Source of the DNA: Acidobacteriota bacterium
Lineage (GTDB): Bacteria; Acidobacteriota; Blastocatellia; Chloracidobacteriales; JADJPF01
Direction: 5' to 3'
Assembly: GCA_016213785.1 (NCBI GenBank)
Contig: JACQZQ010000129.1
Coordinates: forward strand, 27,212-91,211
DNA: 64,000 nucleotides
The translations under genes were made by a program, and so were the position numbers. The notes below the pieces were generated by a model. It saw only the letters and a list, made by a program, of their open reading frames with translations. It did no database searches and was not told the DNA's origin. The first letter of the stretch is position 1, and each line of letters begins with the position of its first letter. Positions 43,341 to 53,114 of the stretch are shown piece after piece.

Positions 43341-44315
43341 TTATTTTCCTTCCTCTACAAGTGCATTGTAATAACCAAAACGATGTTTAATATTTAAAGA
43401 TGGTTTGGTTGGGATTTCTATCTTAATAGTACGAAAGAGGTTATCTGCTTCTGAGTTAGGATAAAAGGATACAATGTATTGTTCTCTTAAATCTCTATCA
43501 ATTTGATGGAAAACCTCATCAAGTTCTTTGTTATCTTTAGGATAAAAAGCACGTCCACCTGTAGCGCTACATAATCTTTCTAAAACCTCGGTGTTTAGCC
43601 CTGATTTTTCACCTAGGCCAATAGTATAGATAGTAACCTCACGTCGCCAAGCATAATCAAGAGCATCACGAAGTTCAATTCCACTTTCAGAGTCATAGCC
43701 ATCAGAAATTATAAGTAAGACTCTATGACCATTTGCAGCTTGTAAAAGCTCATCAACTGCAACATAGATTGCTCCATAAAGTGCAGTTCCGCTAAGACGT
43801 TTGGACATTCCATCAATGGATGGCCCCATAGTCCCTGGAGTAGGTAAGACCATATTTTTACGTACCAAAGCCTCTTTTAACAAGGATTTATTACTAGTAA
43901 GCGATTGAGAAACAACAATTTCTTGTTGAAAAGCAACTATTCCAGCGCTATCTTTTTCTGGGTTAATGGCTTGATCAAAAAAGCGTATAGCTGAACTTTG
44001 TGCAGACTCTAGATGGGGTTGCATACTACCTGATAAGTCAAGTAGTAGTGCAAAGTTAAGAGATTGGTTGCTGCTACGTTGCAAGGAGACTAATTGCACA
44101 GGTTGACCATTTTCATAAAGTTTTATATCTTGTGTTGTTAAGTCATTAACTGAACGATTTGTTCTATCTAAAGCACTAAAAGGAACAACGACAAGTTGAG
44201 TCTTAAATTCTAGGATTATTTCTTTTTCTCCTTCAAAAACATCATTTTTTTGTTGTGCATATGTTGGAGAAGTGAGAAATAAAAAGATTGCAAAAATAAA
44301 AAATATTTTTTTCAT
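43341..44315 (-). CDS. Secreted VWA-domain protein of Acidobacteria type
   Basis: A 324-residue protein with a signal peptide (KKIFFIFAIFLFLTSPTYA). A short domain follows (VVVPFSALDRTNRSVNDLTT), characteristic of the VWFA-related family found widely in Acidobacteria, and then a VWA fold with the metal-site DLSGSMQPH, the TALYG (Thr) and the ISDGYDSES segments. The role of these proteins is not known; calcium- or magnesium-dependent adhesion or complex assembly is the general VWA function. It lies upstream of hemC on the same strand. The family match is strong taxonomic support. Confidence 0.85.
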   Translation of the reverse strand: MKKIFFIFAIFLFLTSPTYAQQKNDVFEGEKEIILEFKTQLVVVPFSALDRTNRSVNDLTTQDIKLYENGQPVQLVSLQRSSNQSLNFALLLDLSGSMQPHLESAQSSAIRFFDQAINPEKDSAGIVAFQQEIVVSQSLTSNKSLLKEALVRKNMVLPTPGTMGPSIDGMSKRLSGTALYGAIYVAVDELLQAANGHRVLLIISDGYDSESGIELRDALDYAWRREVTIYTIGLGEKSGLNTEVLERLCSATGGRAFYPKDNKELDEVFHQIDRDLREQYIVSFYPNSEADNLFRTIKIEIPTKPSLNIKHRFGYYNALVEEGK

Positions 44316-44420
44316 AGATAATACCTAAGTCTTACTTTATAAAATATTGATTATAAAAGAAAACCATAATATTTTGTTATAGGCTATTAACATTTTTTCC
44401 GAAAAAATAGAAAGAAAATT

Positions 44421-45944
44421 TTAATTTAATGTTTTAAGTAACGTTTCTGAGAGCTTTCGCCAGCGCCTTAGATAACTTCGTCTATGATAAGGGGCAGTAT
44501 CAACAGCTTCTATAGCACGTTTAAGCATCTCTTTAGCCACTTCAGTTTGTTTTAAGTTAAAAAGGGTTTTTCCGTAATAATAAAGCCCTTCAGCATCATA
44601 GGGACGACGATCAATATATTTTTCAAGAGCTTGACAAGCATCCTCATTCATTCCAGCCGTTTCATAAGTGGCTCCAATTTCACGCCAAACTTCGTGATTA
44701 GAATGTTTTTCATCTAGCAAGACTACGGAATCAAAATAAGAAATTGCTTCTTGTAAACGATTTTGTTCACGAGCAATTACCCCAAGTTGAAAATGAGCGT
44801 CTATTTCTCTTCTATCAATTTCTATAGCTTTCTGAAAACGGTTAATAGCTTCGCTATATTGTCGGCGTTGTTGGTGAATTAGCCCTAATTGATAATGTGC
44901 TTCAGCGTCTTGAGGGTTAATAGTACAGGCTTCTAAATAACGTCTAAAGCTTTGGCGTTGGCGAAACGAGCTAGTTACATCCATTCCTACTGCGCCAATA
45001 TCTCCGCGTAAATAATAATAAATCCAAAATAATAAGAATGGAGATGTTACTAAAAATATTGCTGATTCTAAAATTATTGATGACCAAGAAATAGATAAAG
45101 TAATAAGTATACTAGTATAACTAATATTAAATACTACTCTTAAGGCAAAAAACATTAATAGCCCAAATAAAAGTTTAGATAAAACCCAAAGTACTAAAGC
45201 TGTTTCAGCACTTTTAGTTTGCATTAAAAGTCCAGCAATTGAAAAAGGTAGGTGTGTTGCAGTCCAACTCATTAAACTACAAGCTAAGAGTGGGGCATAG
45301 TCGCGTCTAAATATAACTCCATAACTACCAAGTGGTTCAATGTAGAGCAAAACCAAAATAGTAATAGGAATATAAATTATTGATAAAGATAGAAGGGAAA
45401 TTAATGTGGTTTCAAAAGAAAAAGAAATAAACCACCATCCATATTTACCTACTAATGGGAGAGGTTTTTTAATTGAAGGTAAGAGATAAGAATAATAAGT
45501 GGGATGAACATTTTCATAATATTCTTCTTCTGAGATGTCATCTGGAGTAGGGCTAGATGTATTGTTAGCATTGGGATTATTGGGATTATTGGGATTATTG
45601 GGATTATTGGGATTATTGGGATTATTGGGATTATTAAAGTTACTGGAGCTACTGGAATTGTTAAAATCACTAGACTCAGGATAAGTATTTGAATTTGTAG
45701 CTAAAGGGCTTGGAGCTGGGGTAATGTTATGTGGATTAACTAAAATTTTACTGGGTTTAGGAAATTCTCTAGGGGGATTTTCATAATCATTATAAATAGG
45801 CTTAGTTATTGAAAACCAAAATAGAATGGAAGTAAAAATAACCGCAACAATACCGAACCATAAATTACCTTTATCAATAATATTACTAAAAGCATCTGTA
45901 GGGCTATAATAGAGCTTAAAGAAAAACTTAACCTGATCGAACAT
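44421..45944 (-). CDS. Yip1-like membrane protein with C-terminal TPR repeats
   Basis: A 507-residue protein. The N-terminus (VKFFFKLYYSPTDAFSNII) and about five hydrophobic segments up to residue 300 resemble a Yip1-type multi-helix membrane domain. It is interrupted at about residues 55-135 by a Ser/Asn/Pro-rich loop with seven N-N-P units. Residues about 330-505 form tandem TPR repeats (AHYQLGLIHQQRRQYSEAIN). Yip1-like domains are involved in membrane trafficking in eukaryotes and have unclear roles in bacteria. A protein-interaction scaffold in the membrane is likely. Confidence 0.72.
   Translation of the reverse strand: MFDQVKFFFKLYYSPTDAFSNIIDKGNLWFGIVAVIFTSILFWFSITKPIYNDYENPPREFPKPSKILVNPHNITPAPSPLATNSNTYPESSDFNNSSSSSNFNNPNNPNNPNNPNNPNNPNNPNANNTSSPTPDDISEEEYYENVHPTYYSYLLPSIKKPLPLVGKYGWWFISFSFETTLISLLSLSIIYIPITILVLLYIEPLGSYGVIFRRDYAPLLACSLMSWTATHLPFSIAGLLMQTKSAETALVLWVLSKLLFGLLMFFALRVVFNISYTSILITLSISWSSIILESAIFLVTSPFLLFWIYYYLRGDIGAVGMDVTSSFRQRQSFRRYLEACTINPQDAEAHYQLGLIHQQRRQYSEAINRFQKAIEIDRREIDAHFQLGVIAREQNRLQEAISYFDSVVLLDEKHSNHEVWREIGATYETAGMNEDACQALEKYIDRRPYDAEGLYYYGKTLFNLKQTEVAKEMLKRAIEAVDTAPYHRRSYLRRWRKLSETLLKTLN
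45571..45636. repeat. 9-bp minisatellite encoding N-N-P repeats
   Basis: Seven consecutive 9-base units of the form TTGGGATTA on the plus strand encode N-N-P repeats in the Yip1-like protein (minus strand). Length changes would keep the frame, so the linker length could vary without breaking the gene. Confidence 0.9.
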
Positions 45945-46012
45945 CTTATTTTTCTAGTTCTCCTATTTTTCCTAGAGTTTTGCCAAAGATAAATAGGTAA
46001 GCTTACCTTAAG

Positions 46013-47422
46013 CTATTTCTTTATCTTAGGAACAGGAATAGTTAAAATTTCCCTAATAGGTTTTCCTTCTGCTGTTGGCATACTAAAGCCTAACAAAGCT
46101 GCTGCTGTTGGAGCAACATGAATATTTTTTGTAAAGGGTTCGCGGATGCCTTTTTTAATTCCATAACCTGAAGCTATAAAGCTTGCATACATTTCTGAGC
46201 GTGTTGGAAGTCCTCCATGAGTTCCTTTATAACGTTCTGATTTTTCAGTTAAATCTCCTGTTAATTCGCTGTTAATCTCATAACCTGGAGCGGGTTCTAA
46301 AAAGCAAACAGCGCTAGGGTTTGTACCTAGTTTAGCGATCTCTTCGCCTTTGATAACTCGGTTTAATGGGCTATTTGGCTTAGCAGCAAATTTTTCAAAC
46401 ACTTCAATAACTTTAGTTGCTGTGGCCTTATCATTAGGGTCTTTGAGCATAATTGCACTTGAACCGCCTTGCCCAAAAGCAACAGCTTGCCAGTCTAGGA
46501 GTTTTCCCTCTTTAGAAAGCGTTATAAACCCTTCTTTGGCTAGTAAAACAGCAGGTCGAAACTGTTTTTCAATAGATGTAAAACCATGATCAGAGACAAT
46601 AAAAAAGCTAGTACGCTCTAAAATACCTGCTTGTTTTGTTGTCTCGATTACTTTTCCAATAAATGTGTCTGTTTCTTCTAGTTTTTCTAGTGCAGGTTGA
46701 GAGAAAACGCCTTTTGTATGCTCTATAAAATCTAATTCTGCAAAATGTACTAGCAATAAATTAGGTTTATAGTTAGCTATAATTGTGTTTGTAGCTTGTG
46801 CTCTTACAAGATCATTAAGTATGTTGGGAGGTGGGTCAGGAAGAGTTTTTGTTATCATTTCAGCCAAAGGCGGAGTAGATTTTTCCATACTAACCTTAAA
46901 ACTTGTATCAAAACCCCCTTGCCAAATTTCAGGAACTAGATAGTCTATTTCGCCATCTGTTGTTACAGGCCAACCCACAGTTGCAGTTTTTAAGCCTGCT
47001 TTGCGGGCTTGGCTCCAAAGCGTAGGAACTTTAATTGCTTTAGCATACCAATACCATTCTTCGCTTGTATGTGATTTGGGGCCAAGCCAAACTTGGTTAG
47101 AATAAATTCCATGTAGTGCTGGCCTTACACCTGTTACTAAAGTAGTATGAGCCGGATAAGTTAATGAAGGATAAACAGTTTCCGAACCTTCAGCAAAACT
47201 TCCTTCTTGGCAAAGTTTACGAATATTAGGGATTTTTAACTTATACTGATCGGCTTTGGTGTAGTATTCTGGTTTTAATCCATCAATAGAAATTATAACT
47301 ACATGGTTTTTAGCTTGTTGTAGAGAAGTCTTTTCTTCTCTAGCATTAATAGGTAGTTGAGTTATTGATAGAAGAAAGAAAAATATCACTAAAAAACATA
47401 CTAACTTGTTATTTTTTAACAT
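46013..47422 (-). CDS. Secreted type I phosphodiesterase / nucleotide pyrophosphatase family
   Basis: A 469-residue member of the alkaline phosphatase superfamily (NPP type) with a signal peptide (KLVCFLVIFFFLLSITQLPI). Metal-site residues are visible in VVIISIDGLKPEYY (Asp), YPSLTYPAHTTLVTG (nucleophile Thr), HFAELDFIEHTKG (Asp, His), IVSDHGF (Asp, His) and the late KGTHGG (His). It would hydrolyse phosphodiester or pyrophosphate bonds of nucleotides or lipids in the periplasm using two zinc ions. Length and order are normal for the family. Substrate is not decided. It lies after the TonB receptor gene on the same strand, with a hairpin in between. Confidence 0.87.
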   Translation of the reverse strand: MLKNNKLVCFLVIFFFLLSITQLPINAREEKTSLQQAKNHVVIISIDGLKPEYYTKADQYKLKIPNIRKLCQEGSFAEGSETVYPSLTYPAHTTLVTGVRPALHGIYSNQVWLGPKSHTSEEWYWYAKAIKVPTLWSQARKAGLKTATVGWPVTTDGEIDYLVPEIWQGGFDTSFKVSMEKSTPPLAEMITKTLPDPPPNILNDLVRAQATNTIIANYKPNLLLVHFAELDFIEHTKGVFSQPALEKLEETDTFIGKVIETTKQAGILERTSFFIVSDHGFTSIEKQFRPAVLLAKEGFITLSKEGKLLDWQAVAFGQGGSSAIMLKDPNDKATATKVIEVFEKFAAKPNSPLNRVIKGEEIAKLGTNPSAVCFLEPAPGYEINSELTGDLTEKSERYKGTHGGLPTRSEMYASFIASGYGIKKGIREPFTKNIHVAPTAAALLGFSMPTAEGKPIREILTIPVPKIKK

Positions 47423-47545
47423 AGGCTATAAGTCTCACTAAGAAGTTTTGCGATAATAATAACAGGTGAGGCAAAAGAGCTACATAATAGTTGGCTACTT
47501 AAGGGCTATAGCTGCTAGTTGAGGTTTTAGGTCTTAGGTTTTAGA

Positions 47546-47574
47546 GTGATCCCAAAATATAATCTTGGGATCAC
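47546..47574. terminator. Perfect 10-bp hairpin after the TonB receptor gene
   Basis: GTGATCCCAA (47546-47555) and TTGGGATCAC (47565-47574) are perfect complements with a nine-base loop, 10 bases after the TonB receptor stop on the minus strand. The tail on that strand lacks a long T-run, so it may be a terminator or an mRNA 3'-end stabilising stem. Confidence 0.6.
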
Positions 47575-47584
47575 AAAATTATTA

Positions 47585-50554
47585 TTAGAATGTTACACGA
47601 AATCCTAATTGAAACTGACGGGGAGCAAACCCACCACGATAACGGTCAGGGGTTAAAATATAACGGCCATCTTCTTGAGGTGGTAAATTAAAGTTTCCTT
47701 GAGCATCTGGTAAAAATGTTCTATTGATAAGGTTCGGGTTAATGTTGACACGGTTAAAGAGATTAAAACCTTCAGCAAAAAGATGGATTTTATAATTCTC
47801 TTTAATGGTTAGAGTTCTTGTTAGTCTCATATCAACACTGGCAAAACCCGGAGTAATACCAACATTTCGGCCTAATCCCATAGGTCTATCTGAAAGCCCA
47901 CCATCACCATTTTGATTAAGATCTACACCAGCAAGTAAATTATAGGGACGGCCAGAATTGAGACTGATAATGCTAGAGAGTTGAAAATCACGTAAAAAAG
48001 GGTTTTTTGTATAGCTTAAGTCCCAAGTGCTAGAGAATACAAAGCGACTGCGAGTATCTTGTACAGAAAGTCCTCGCTCACCGCTTAAATTTAGTGGGTC
48101 GTTTGCTCTATCTGTTATAGTGACGCTAAAGTCTGCAATATTATCAATACCTTTAGAAAACGTATAGTGAGCTAGAAAATTAAGCTTACTAAAACGACGA
48201 TTAACTAAAAAAGAAATGGCGTGGTAGTAGCTGTCATAAGCTGACTCAAACTCAAGAACCGATCCTCTTGTAGGGTCAAGTCTTCCAACAATTTGACTTT
48301 GTACAGGATTATTAGGAACAGGATTTACTACAGGATTAGTATCACGTAAAGATAAAAGCTTAATACCTCTTATAAAGTTATAAGAGATAGAAAAGACTGT
48401 ATTATTTCCAAGTAGGTAATCAATTCCTGTATTAATTTGTTGAGAGTAGCTACTTCTTAAGTCCTTTTGATATTGTGTAGTTAGGTTAAGCTGAGGAATA
48501 AAAGGTATAGCTGAAGGGATTTGTGCTTGTCCAGAAAATTTATGCCCTGGAAAAGAAAAAGGAATTACAGAAAGAGGAAAAGGTACAAATAAAAGTCTTA
48601 GTCCAAGCTCGCTAGAACGTGCACTTAAAGTAGAACGAGTAAAAGGTACTGTAAAAAACAGACCATAACCAGCATGTAGACTAACTTTAGGAAGCTTTGT
48701 AGGCCGGTAAGCTACTGAAAAACGCGGGCTAACATTACCGTTATTGCTAGGTGTAAAGTCAATTCTGTTTACATCATAGCGTGCTCCAAGTTTTAAGATA
48801 AGGTTTTGTTTAAGCCTAATGTCATCTTGGATAAATGTTGAAAAAAGCTTAGATTTTAGCTCTATTTCATCATCTCCAAAACCTTGTAAGTAAAGCAGAG
48901 GAATAGATTCATTAGCAAGATTTATATTTGAAGGAAGACCCAAAGCGCCAGATATTGCTGTAAGAAAAACACGTTGTTGAGGATTACGTAAACTAGGGTC
49001 AAAAGCTTCTAAGCCTGTAAGGGAAGGTAGTCCAGGCATACCAAAAAGCGAAGCAAAATCTACAGGAGAAAATACTCCAAAACCATCAGGAAATAAGCCT
49101 CCATTTTTTTTAGGAGGTCTACTTATATAAGTAAAATCACCACCAAACTTAATTTGCTGTTTTCCTCTTGTAAGAGATGTAATGTTAACTATTTGGGTAA
49201 TTCTTTGAAAATTAAATTCTGGGACAAAATTATTATGACCAAAACTTACTGTACCTTCAGGTGCAAATAATTGTATTCCTGCGTCTGTGTTAACTGGCAA
49301 GCTTTCTTGGTCACGGCGGCTATAGAGAAAACGTGTTTCATTTACTAAGTTTAATCCTGGGCTAATAAAGGTATTATTAAGAGCTAGAGAATTATCTTCT
49401 ACATTTAAATCTCCGCTACTTGTTCTATCAGTTAAGCCTCCAAAAGGTTCAAATGCGCCATTAAAGCCAAAATTATTATTATAGCGTACCCAAAAAGTAT
49501 CATTTTCTTTTATACGAAAATCGGCTCTTGCTAAAAAAGACGTAGAGCCTATTGGAAAAGGCTCAGTTCCATTATTAGCAGGATAACCTAAGTTTTTAGC
49601 TGCCTGCACGGTTTGATCGGCTATGGTGACAAAAATATTTTGTTTAATAGTAAGTCTTTCAAAGGAGGTAAAGAAAAAAGCTTTATCTTTTTTTATTGGC
49701 CCACTTAAAGTTGCTCCAAATTGATATTGTGAATAAGGTGATTTAGTTTTATCAAAACTATCGCGAGCACTAATTTCATCATTACGGTTAAGGAAAAATA
49801 ATGAGCCATGATATTGATTACCACCGCCTTTAGTTACAATATTTACAACTCCTGATAGAGCACGGCCAAATTCAGCAGAATAACCATCACTAACTACTTG
49901 AAATTCTCTAACAGCTTCTTGGCTAAATGTTGCACGTACTGCACCTTGATTAATATCATTATTGTCTAAACCATCAATAGTAATATTATTAAAACGCCCA
50001 CTTTGACCATTAAAAGATAGCCCTGAGGTTGAAAAAATACCTTGATTTGGAACACGATCAGGTGTTACACGAGGAGAGGTAAGAGCAAAATCTAGAAAAT
50101 CTCTGCGATTTATAGGTAGACTTTCAATTCTATCCTGTCCATTAACATTACTACTTTCTGTTTTAACTTCACTAAATGGATTATCAGCTGTTACTTCAAT
50201 AACTTCGCTTGTGTTAGCTAATGATAAGTTTACTTCTGAAAGTAGTGTTGCACCTAGAGTAAGAGTGACTGTTGCCTTAAAAGTGTTGTAACCTGAGGCA
50301 CTAACGCTTATTTCATAATTACCAGGGGGCAATTGAATTATTTGAAATGCACCTTCTTGGTTTGTTTCAAAACTACGAGTAAGGTTTGTATCTATTTGTT
50401 TAACTGTTATTGAGGCTCCTGCTATTACAGCATTTTCTGGATCTTTAACAATTCCAATAATGTTTGCAGTTGTTGAGCCGCTTTGTGCTAAAACTTCTGG
50501 ATTGTTAGAATTAAGAAAGGCAAATAGTAGAAACAATAAAAATAATTTTTTCAT
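47585..50554 (-). CDS. TonB-dependent receptor with N-terminal carboxypeptidase-regulatory domain (Oar-like)
   Basis: A 989-residue outer-membrane protein. After a signal peptide (KKLFLLFLLFAFLNSNNPEV) comes a CarboxypepD_reg-type beta-sandwich (residues about 35-120, IIGIVKDPENAVIAGASITV). A plug domain follows (INRRDFLDFALTSPRVTPD, and DGLDNNDINQGAVRATFS), then a large 22-strand-type barrel ending RQFQLGFRVTF with a terminal Phe. This layout is typical of the Oar-like receptors abundant in Acidobacteria, which move large substrates across the outer membrane with TonB-ExbBD energy. No obvious TonB box or partner gene is seen. ATG at 50554 (AAGGA upstream) is preferred over an earlier start. 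Ligand unknown. Confidence 0.88.
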   Translation of the reverse strand: MKKLFLLFLLFAFLNSNNPEVLAQSGSTTANIIGIVKDPENAVIAGASITVKQIDTNLTRSFETNQEGAFQIIQLPPGNYEISVSASGYNTFKATVTLTLGATLLSEVNLSLANTSEVIEVTADNPFSEVKTESSNVNGQDRIESLPINRRDFLDFALTSPRVTPDRVPNQGIFSTSGLSFNGQSGRFNNITIDGLDNNDINQGAVRATFSQEAVREFQVVSDGYSAEFGRALSGVVNIVTKGGGNQYHGSLFFLNRNDEISARDSFDKTKSPYSQYQFGATLSGPIKKDKAFFFTSFERLTIKQNIFVTIADQTVQAAKNLGYPANNGTEPFPIGSTSFLARADFRIKENDTFWVRYNNNFGFNGAFEPFGGLTDRTSSGDLNVEDNSLALNNTFISPGLNLVNETRFLYSRRDQESLPVNTDAGIQLFAPEGTVSFGHNNFVPEFNFQRITQIVNITSLTRGKQQIKFGGDFTYISRPPKKNGGLFPDGFGVFSPVDFASLFGMPGLPSLTGLEAFDPSLRNPQQRVFLTAISGALGLPSNINLANESIPLLYLQGFGDDEIELKSKLFSTFIQDDIRLKQNLILKLGARYDVNRIDFTPSNNGNVSPRFSVAYRPTKLPKVSLHAGYGLFFTVPFTRSTLSARSSELGLRLLFVPFPLSVIPFSFPGHKFSGQAQIPSAIPFIPQLNLTTQYQKDLRSSYSQQINTGIDYLLGNNTVFSISYNFIRGIKLLSLRDTNPVVNPVPNNPVQSQIVGRLDPTRGSVLEFESAYDSYYHAISFLVNRRFSKLNFLAHYTFSKGIDNIADFSVTITDRANDPLNLSGERGLSVQDTRSRFVFSSTWDLSYTKNPFLRDFQLSSIISLNSGRPYNLLAGVDLNQNGDGGLSDRPMGLGRNVGITPGFASVDMRLTRTLTIKENYKIHLFAEGFNLFNRVNINPNLINRTFLPDAQGNFNLPPQEDGRYILTPDRYRGGFAPRQFQLGFRVTF

Positions 50555-51154
50555 GTTGATCCTTACTATCAACTCCTAAATCCCAAAGAGTTGTTTTAAT
50601 TTATGAGGTTAGGTTTACGTAGAAAACAGTAACTAAATACAGATTAGTACAGGAAACAGAATAATACAATTTTTATAAATAAACACAAGTCAAAAGATAA
50701 TTAAATATAGATTGCTTGACTCATAGGCTAGATTGCGCTACTACTAGGAAACATACCTGCAACATATATAAAAATACAAACAAATTGGGTTAATTTTTAA
50801 GGTCTTAATAATAAAATTAAATTCTTATTTCCTAAGCCCCAAAGGGAGCGAAATAATTGTAGCCAAGAGTGTAAACCCTTGGAATAGAAAGAGTTCACAG
50901 AAAAAGCCGCAAAGCGGCGAAAGAATAAAAAAATAGAATAGCATATTTAATATGTCGCCCTGCTGGGGCTTGAAGAGATAACTAATTGAAAACCCAGCGC
51001 TTATGCACTGGGCTACAATTATATCGCCCCCTCAGGGCTTAAGATTCAAACATATAACATTACTTAATTTACAGAGTAATAAATAGTAGGTGTCTAAAAA
51101 GCATTTTTTTAATTGAGCAATTAATTGAGCAAAAATTTTATAGAGGTTAGGCTA
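50555..51154. other. Intergenic region with palindromic repeat element
   Basis: A 600-base divergent spacer between the TonB receptor and the OPT transporter that must hold promoters for both. Its middle (50834-51042) is a mosaic of small palindromes described separately. The first part (50600-50830) is plain AT-rich DNA. No gene seen. Confidence 0.6.
50834..51042. repeat. Mosaic of G/C-rich short palindromes (REP-like element)
   Basis: Six small palindromes stand out from the AT-rich flanks: AAGCCCCAAAGGGAGCG (50834), CCAAGAGTGTAAACCCTTGG (50863), GCCGCAAAGCGGC (50906), GCCCTGCTGGGGC (50957), CCCAGCGCTTATGCACTGGG (50993) and GCCCCCTCAGGGC (51026). This pattern matches dispersed palindromic repeats known from many environmental genomes. 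Whether other copies exist in this genome cannot be seen here. Confidence 0.6.
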
Positions 51155-53110
51155 ATGAAAAAAAAGAATCGTGATGGAGCAACACAAAAGCTTTCAGACA
51201 AAGAACTACCAGCAGAACAACTTAGTGCAATAACTAAAGAAGTTGTTGAATTAACAGCAAAAGCTGTAGCAGTAGGTATTATATTTGGTGTTATTTTTGG
51301 TGCAGCCAATGCTTATTTGGGTTTACGCGTAGGGTTAACAGTCTCAACTTCCATTCCTATTTCTGTACTTTCAATAGCTGTTTTTCGTGCAGGTGTAGCA
51401 TTTTGGGGGCGTAGCACAATCCTAGAAGCTAATTTAGCTCAAACTATTGGAAGTGCTAGCTCTTCTCTAGCCGCAGGAACAATTTTTACTATCCCAGCCC
51501 TTTTTTTATGGGGTTCACCACCTCAATATTGGCAAGTAGCAGTTTTAGCGCTACTTGGGGGTATTTTAGGTGTTTGTGCAATGATTCCTCTTAGGCGTTT
51601 ACTGATTGTACAAGCCGATGCAGAACTACCTTACCCAGAAGGCCGGGCTTGTGCAGAAGTCCTTAAAGCTTCTGAGGGCGATTCATCAGCCTCTAAATGG
51701 ATTTTTATAGGTCTTGCCGCAGGAGTCTTAATTAAGCTTTCTCTAGGACTATTACACTTAATGCCAGAACAGCTAGAATATGTGCTGCCTAGACTTCCTA
51801 AAGCAATACTCGCTATAGAAATTGCACCAGCTTTAATAGCTGTAGGCTATATTGTGGGTTATAGGTCTTCTGGAATTATGGTTTCAGGTAGTTTAATAGC
51901 TTCTGTCGTGATAATTCCTTTATTTGCAATAATTGGAGATGGTTTAACTGCACCTCTATTTCCTGAAGTTTTAAGAAATAAAATAGCTATTCGTGAAATG
52001 AGCGCAAGCCAAATTTGGTCATCTTATGCACGTTATATTGGTGCTGGCGCTGTAGCGGTAGCTGGTACAATAACAGTACTTAATAGTATTCCTACAATGG
52101 CAAAATCCTTAAAGGCTATTATTGCAGGGCTTTCTAAAAAACAAACTCAAGCTCAAGGTGATGATAGATTAGATACAGACTTGCCAAGCATAGTTATTAT
52201 TGCTGGTGCTGCAATAGTTATTCTAGCTTTAGTTTTTATCCCAGGGCTTTTAGCAGGTAGTCTTAGTTTTACACAAAGACTTGTTGCTGGTGCAGGTGTT
52301 GCTATTTTTGGTATTCTTTTTGTTGCTGTTTCTTCTCGAATAGTTGGTTTAATCGGTGTTTCAAGTAATCCAACTTCAGGGATGACTTTAGTAACTTTAC
52401 TAGCAACAAGTGCTATTTTTGTTTTTCTTGGTTGGGATGATGATGCAGGGGCTAAACTAGCTGTATTAACTGTTGGGACAGTAGTTTGTGTTGCTGCTTC
52501 AAAAGCTGGCGATATTTCACAAGACTTAAAAACAGGTTTTATAGTTAAAGCTACTCCTTATCGCCAACAAGCAGGACAGCTTTTAAGTGCTTCAATTGCT
52601 TGCTGGGCGGTGGCTGGAACGGTTTTGGCTCTAGGGCAAGCTTATCAATTTGGCTCAAAAGAATTGCCTGCTCCTCAAGCAACTTTAATGAAAACAGTAA
52701 TTGAAGGCGTGTTGTCTGGCTCTTTACCTTGGGGCTTAGTTATGGTAGGTGGTGCTTTTGCTATAGCTGCAATCCTAGCAGGACTTCCTGGGCTTGCTTT
52801 TGCTATAGGTCTTTACTTACCTTTAAGCTCAATGACTCCTATTTTTGTAGGGGGGTTAGTAAGGCGCTTTACTGGAGGCGATGGAGAAAAAAGTGAGTCA
52901 AGCGCTGGTGTTTTATGTGCTTCAGGTTTTATTGCAGGTGAGGGTTTAGCAGGTATTGCTATTGCTGGAGCAGTGGGTGCTAAACTAGTTTCTAAAGATA
53001 GTAAGACTATTTTAACTGGAGATTTGGGTATATCAGCAGGTCTTTTAGTAATAGGTATTGTAGTGATCTTACTCTATCTAGCTTCTAAACAGAAAAAACG
53101 GAGCGCTTAA
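51155..53110 (+). CDS. OPT-family oligopeptide transporter
   Basis: A 651-residue inner-membrane transporter with about 15-16 hydrophobic segments. The start EVVELTAKAVAVGIIFGVIF and the NAYLGLRVGLTVSTSIPISV segment are characteristic of the OPT family, as is LPYPEGRACAEVL. The family imports oligopeptides or metal chelates with protons. The ATG at 51155 follows GAGG; a TTG at 51125 is in frame but weaker. It is followed by aroB with four bases between stop and start. Substrate not known. Confidence 0.88.
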   Translation: MKKKNRDGATQKLSDKELPAEQLSAITKEVVELTAKAVAVGIIFGVIFGAANAYLGLRVGLTVSTSIPISVLSIAVFRAGVAFWGRSTILEANLAQTIGSASSSLAAGTIFTIPALFLWGSPPQYWQVAVLALLGGILGVCAMIPLRRLLIVQADAELPYPEGRACAEVLKASEGDSSASKWIFIGLAAGVLIKLSLGLLHLMPEQLEYVLPRLPKAILAIEIAPALIAVGYIVGYRSSGIMVSGSLIASVVIIPLFAIIGDGLTAPLFPEVLRNKIAIREMSASQIWSSYARYIGAGAVAVAGTITVLNSIPTMAKSLKAIIAGLSKKQTQAQGDDRLDTDLPSIVIIAGAAIVILALVFIPGLLAGSLSFTQRLVAGAGVAIFGILFVAVSSRIVGLIGVSSNPTSGMTLVTLLATSAIFVFLGWDDDAGAKLAVLTVGTVVCVAASKAGDISQDLKTGFIVKATPYRQQAGQLLSASIACWAVAGTVLALGQAYQFGSKELPAPQATLMKTVIEGVLSGSLPWGLVMVGGAFAIAAILAGLPGLAFAIGLYLPLSSMTPIFVGGLVRRFTGGDGEKSESSAGVLCASGFIAGEGLAGIAIAGAVGAKLVSKDSKTILTGDLGISAGLLVIGIVVILLYLASKQKKRSA

Positions 53111-53114
53111 GCAA

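Noticed and set aside
45452..45670. A 72-codon minus-strand frame of repeated I-P residues
   Set aside because: It is an out-of-frame reading of the 9-base minisatellite within the Yip1-like gene.
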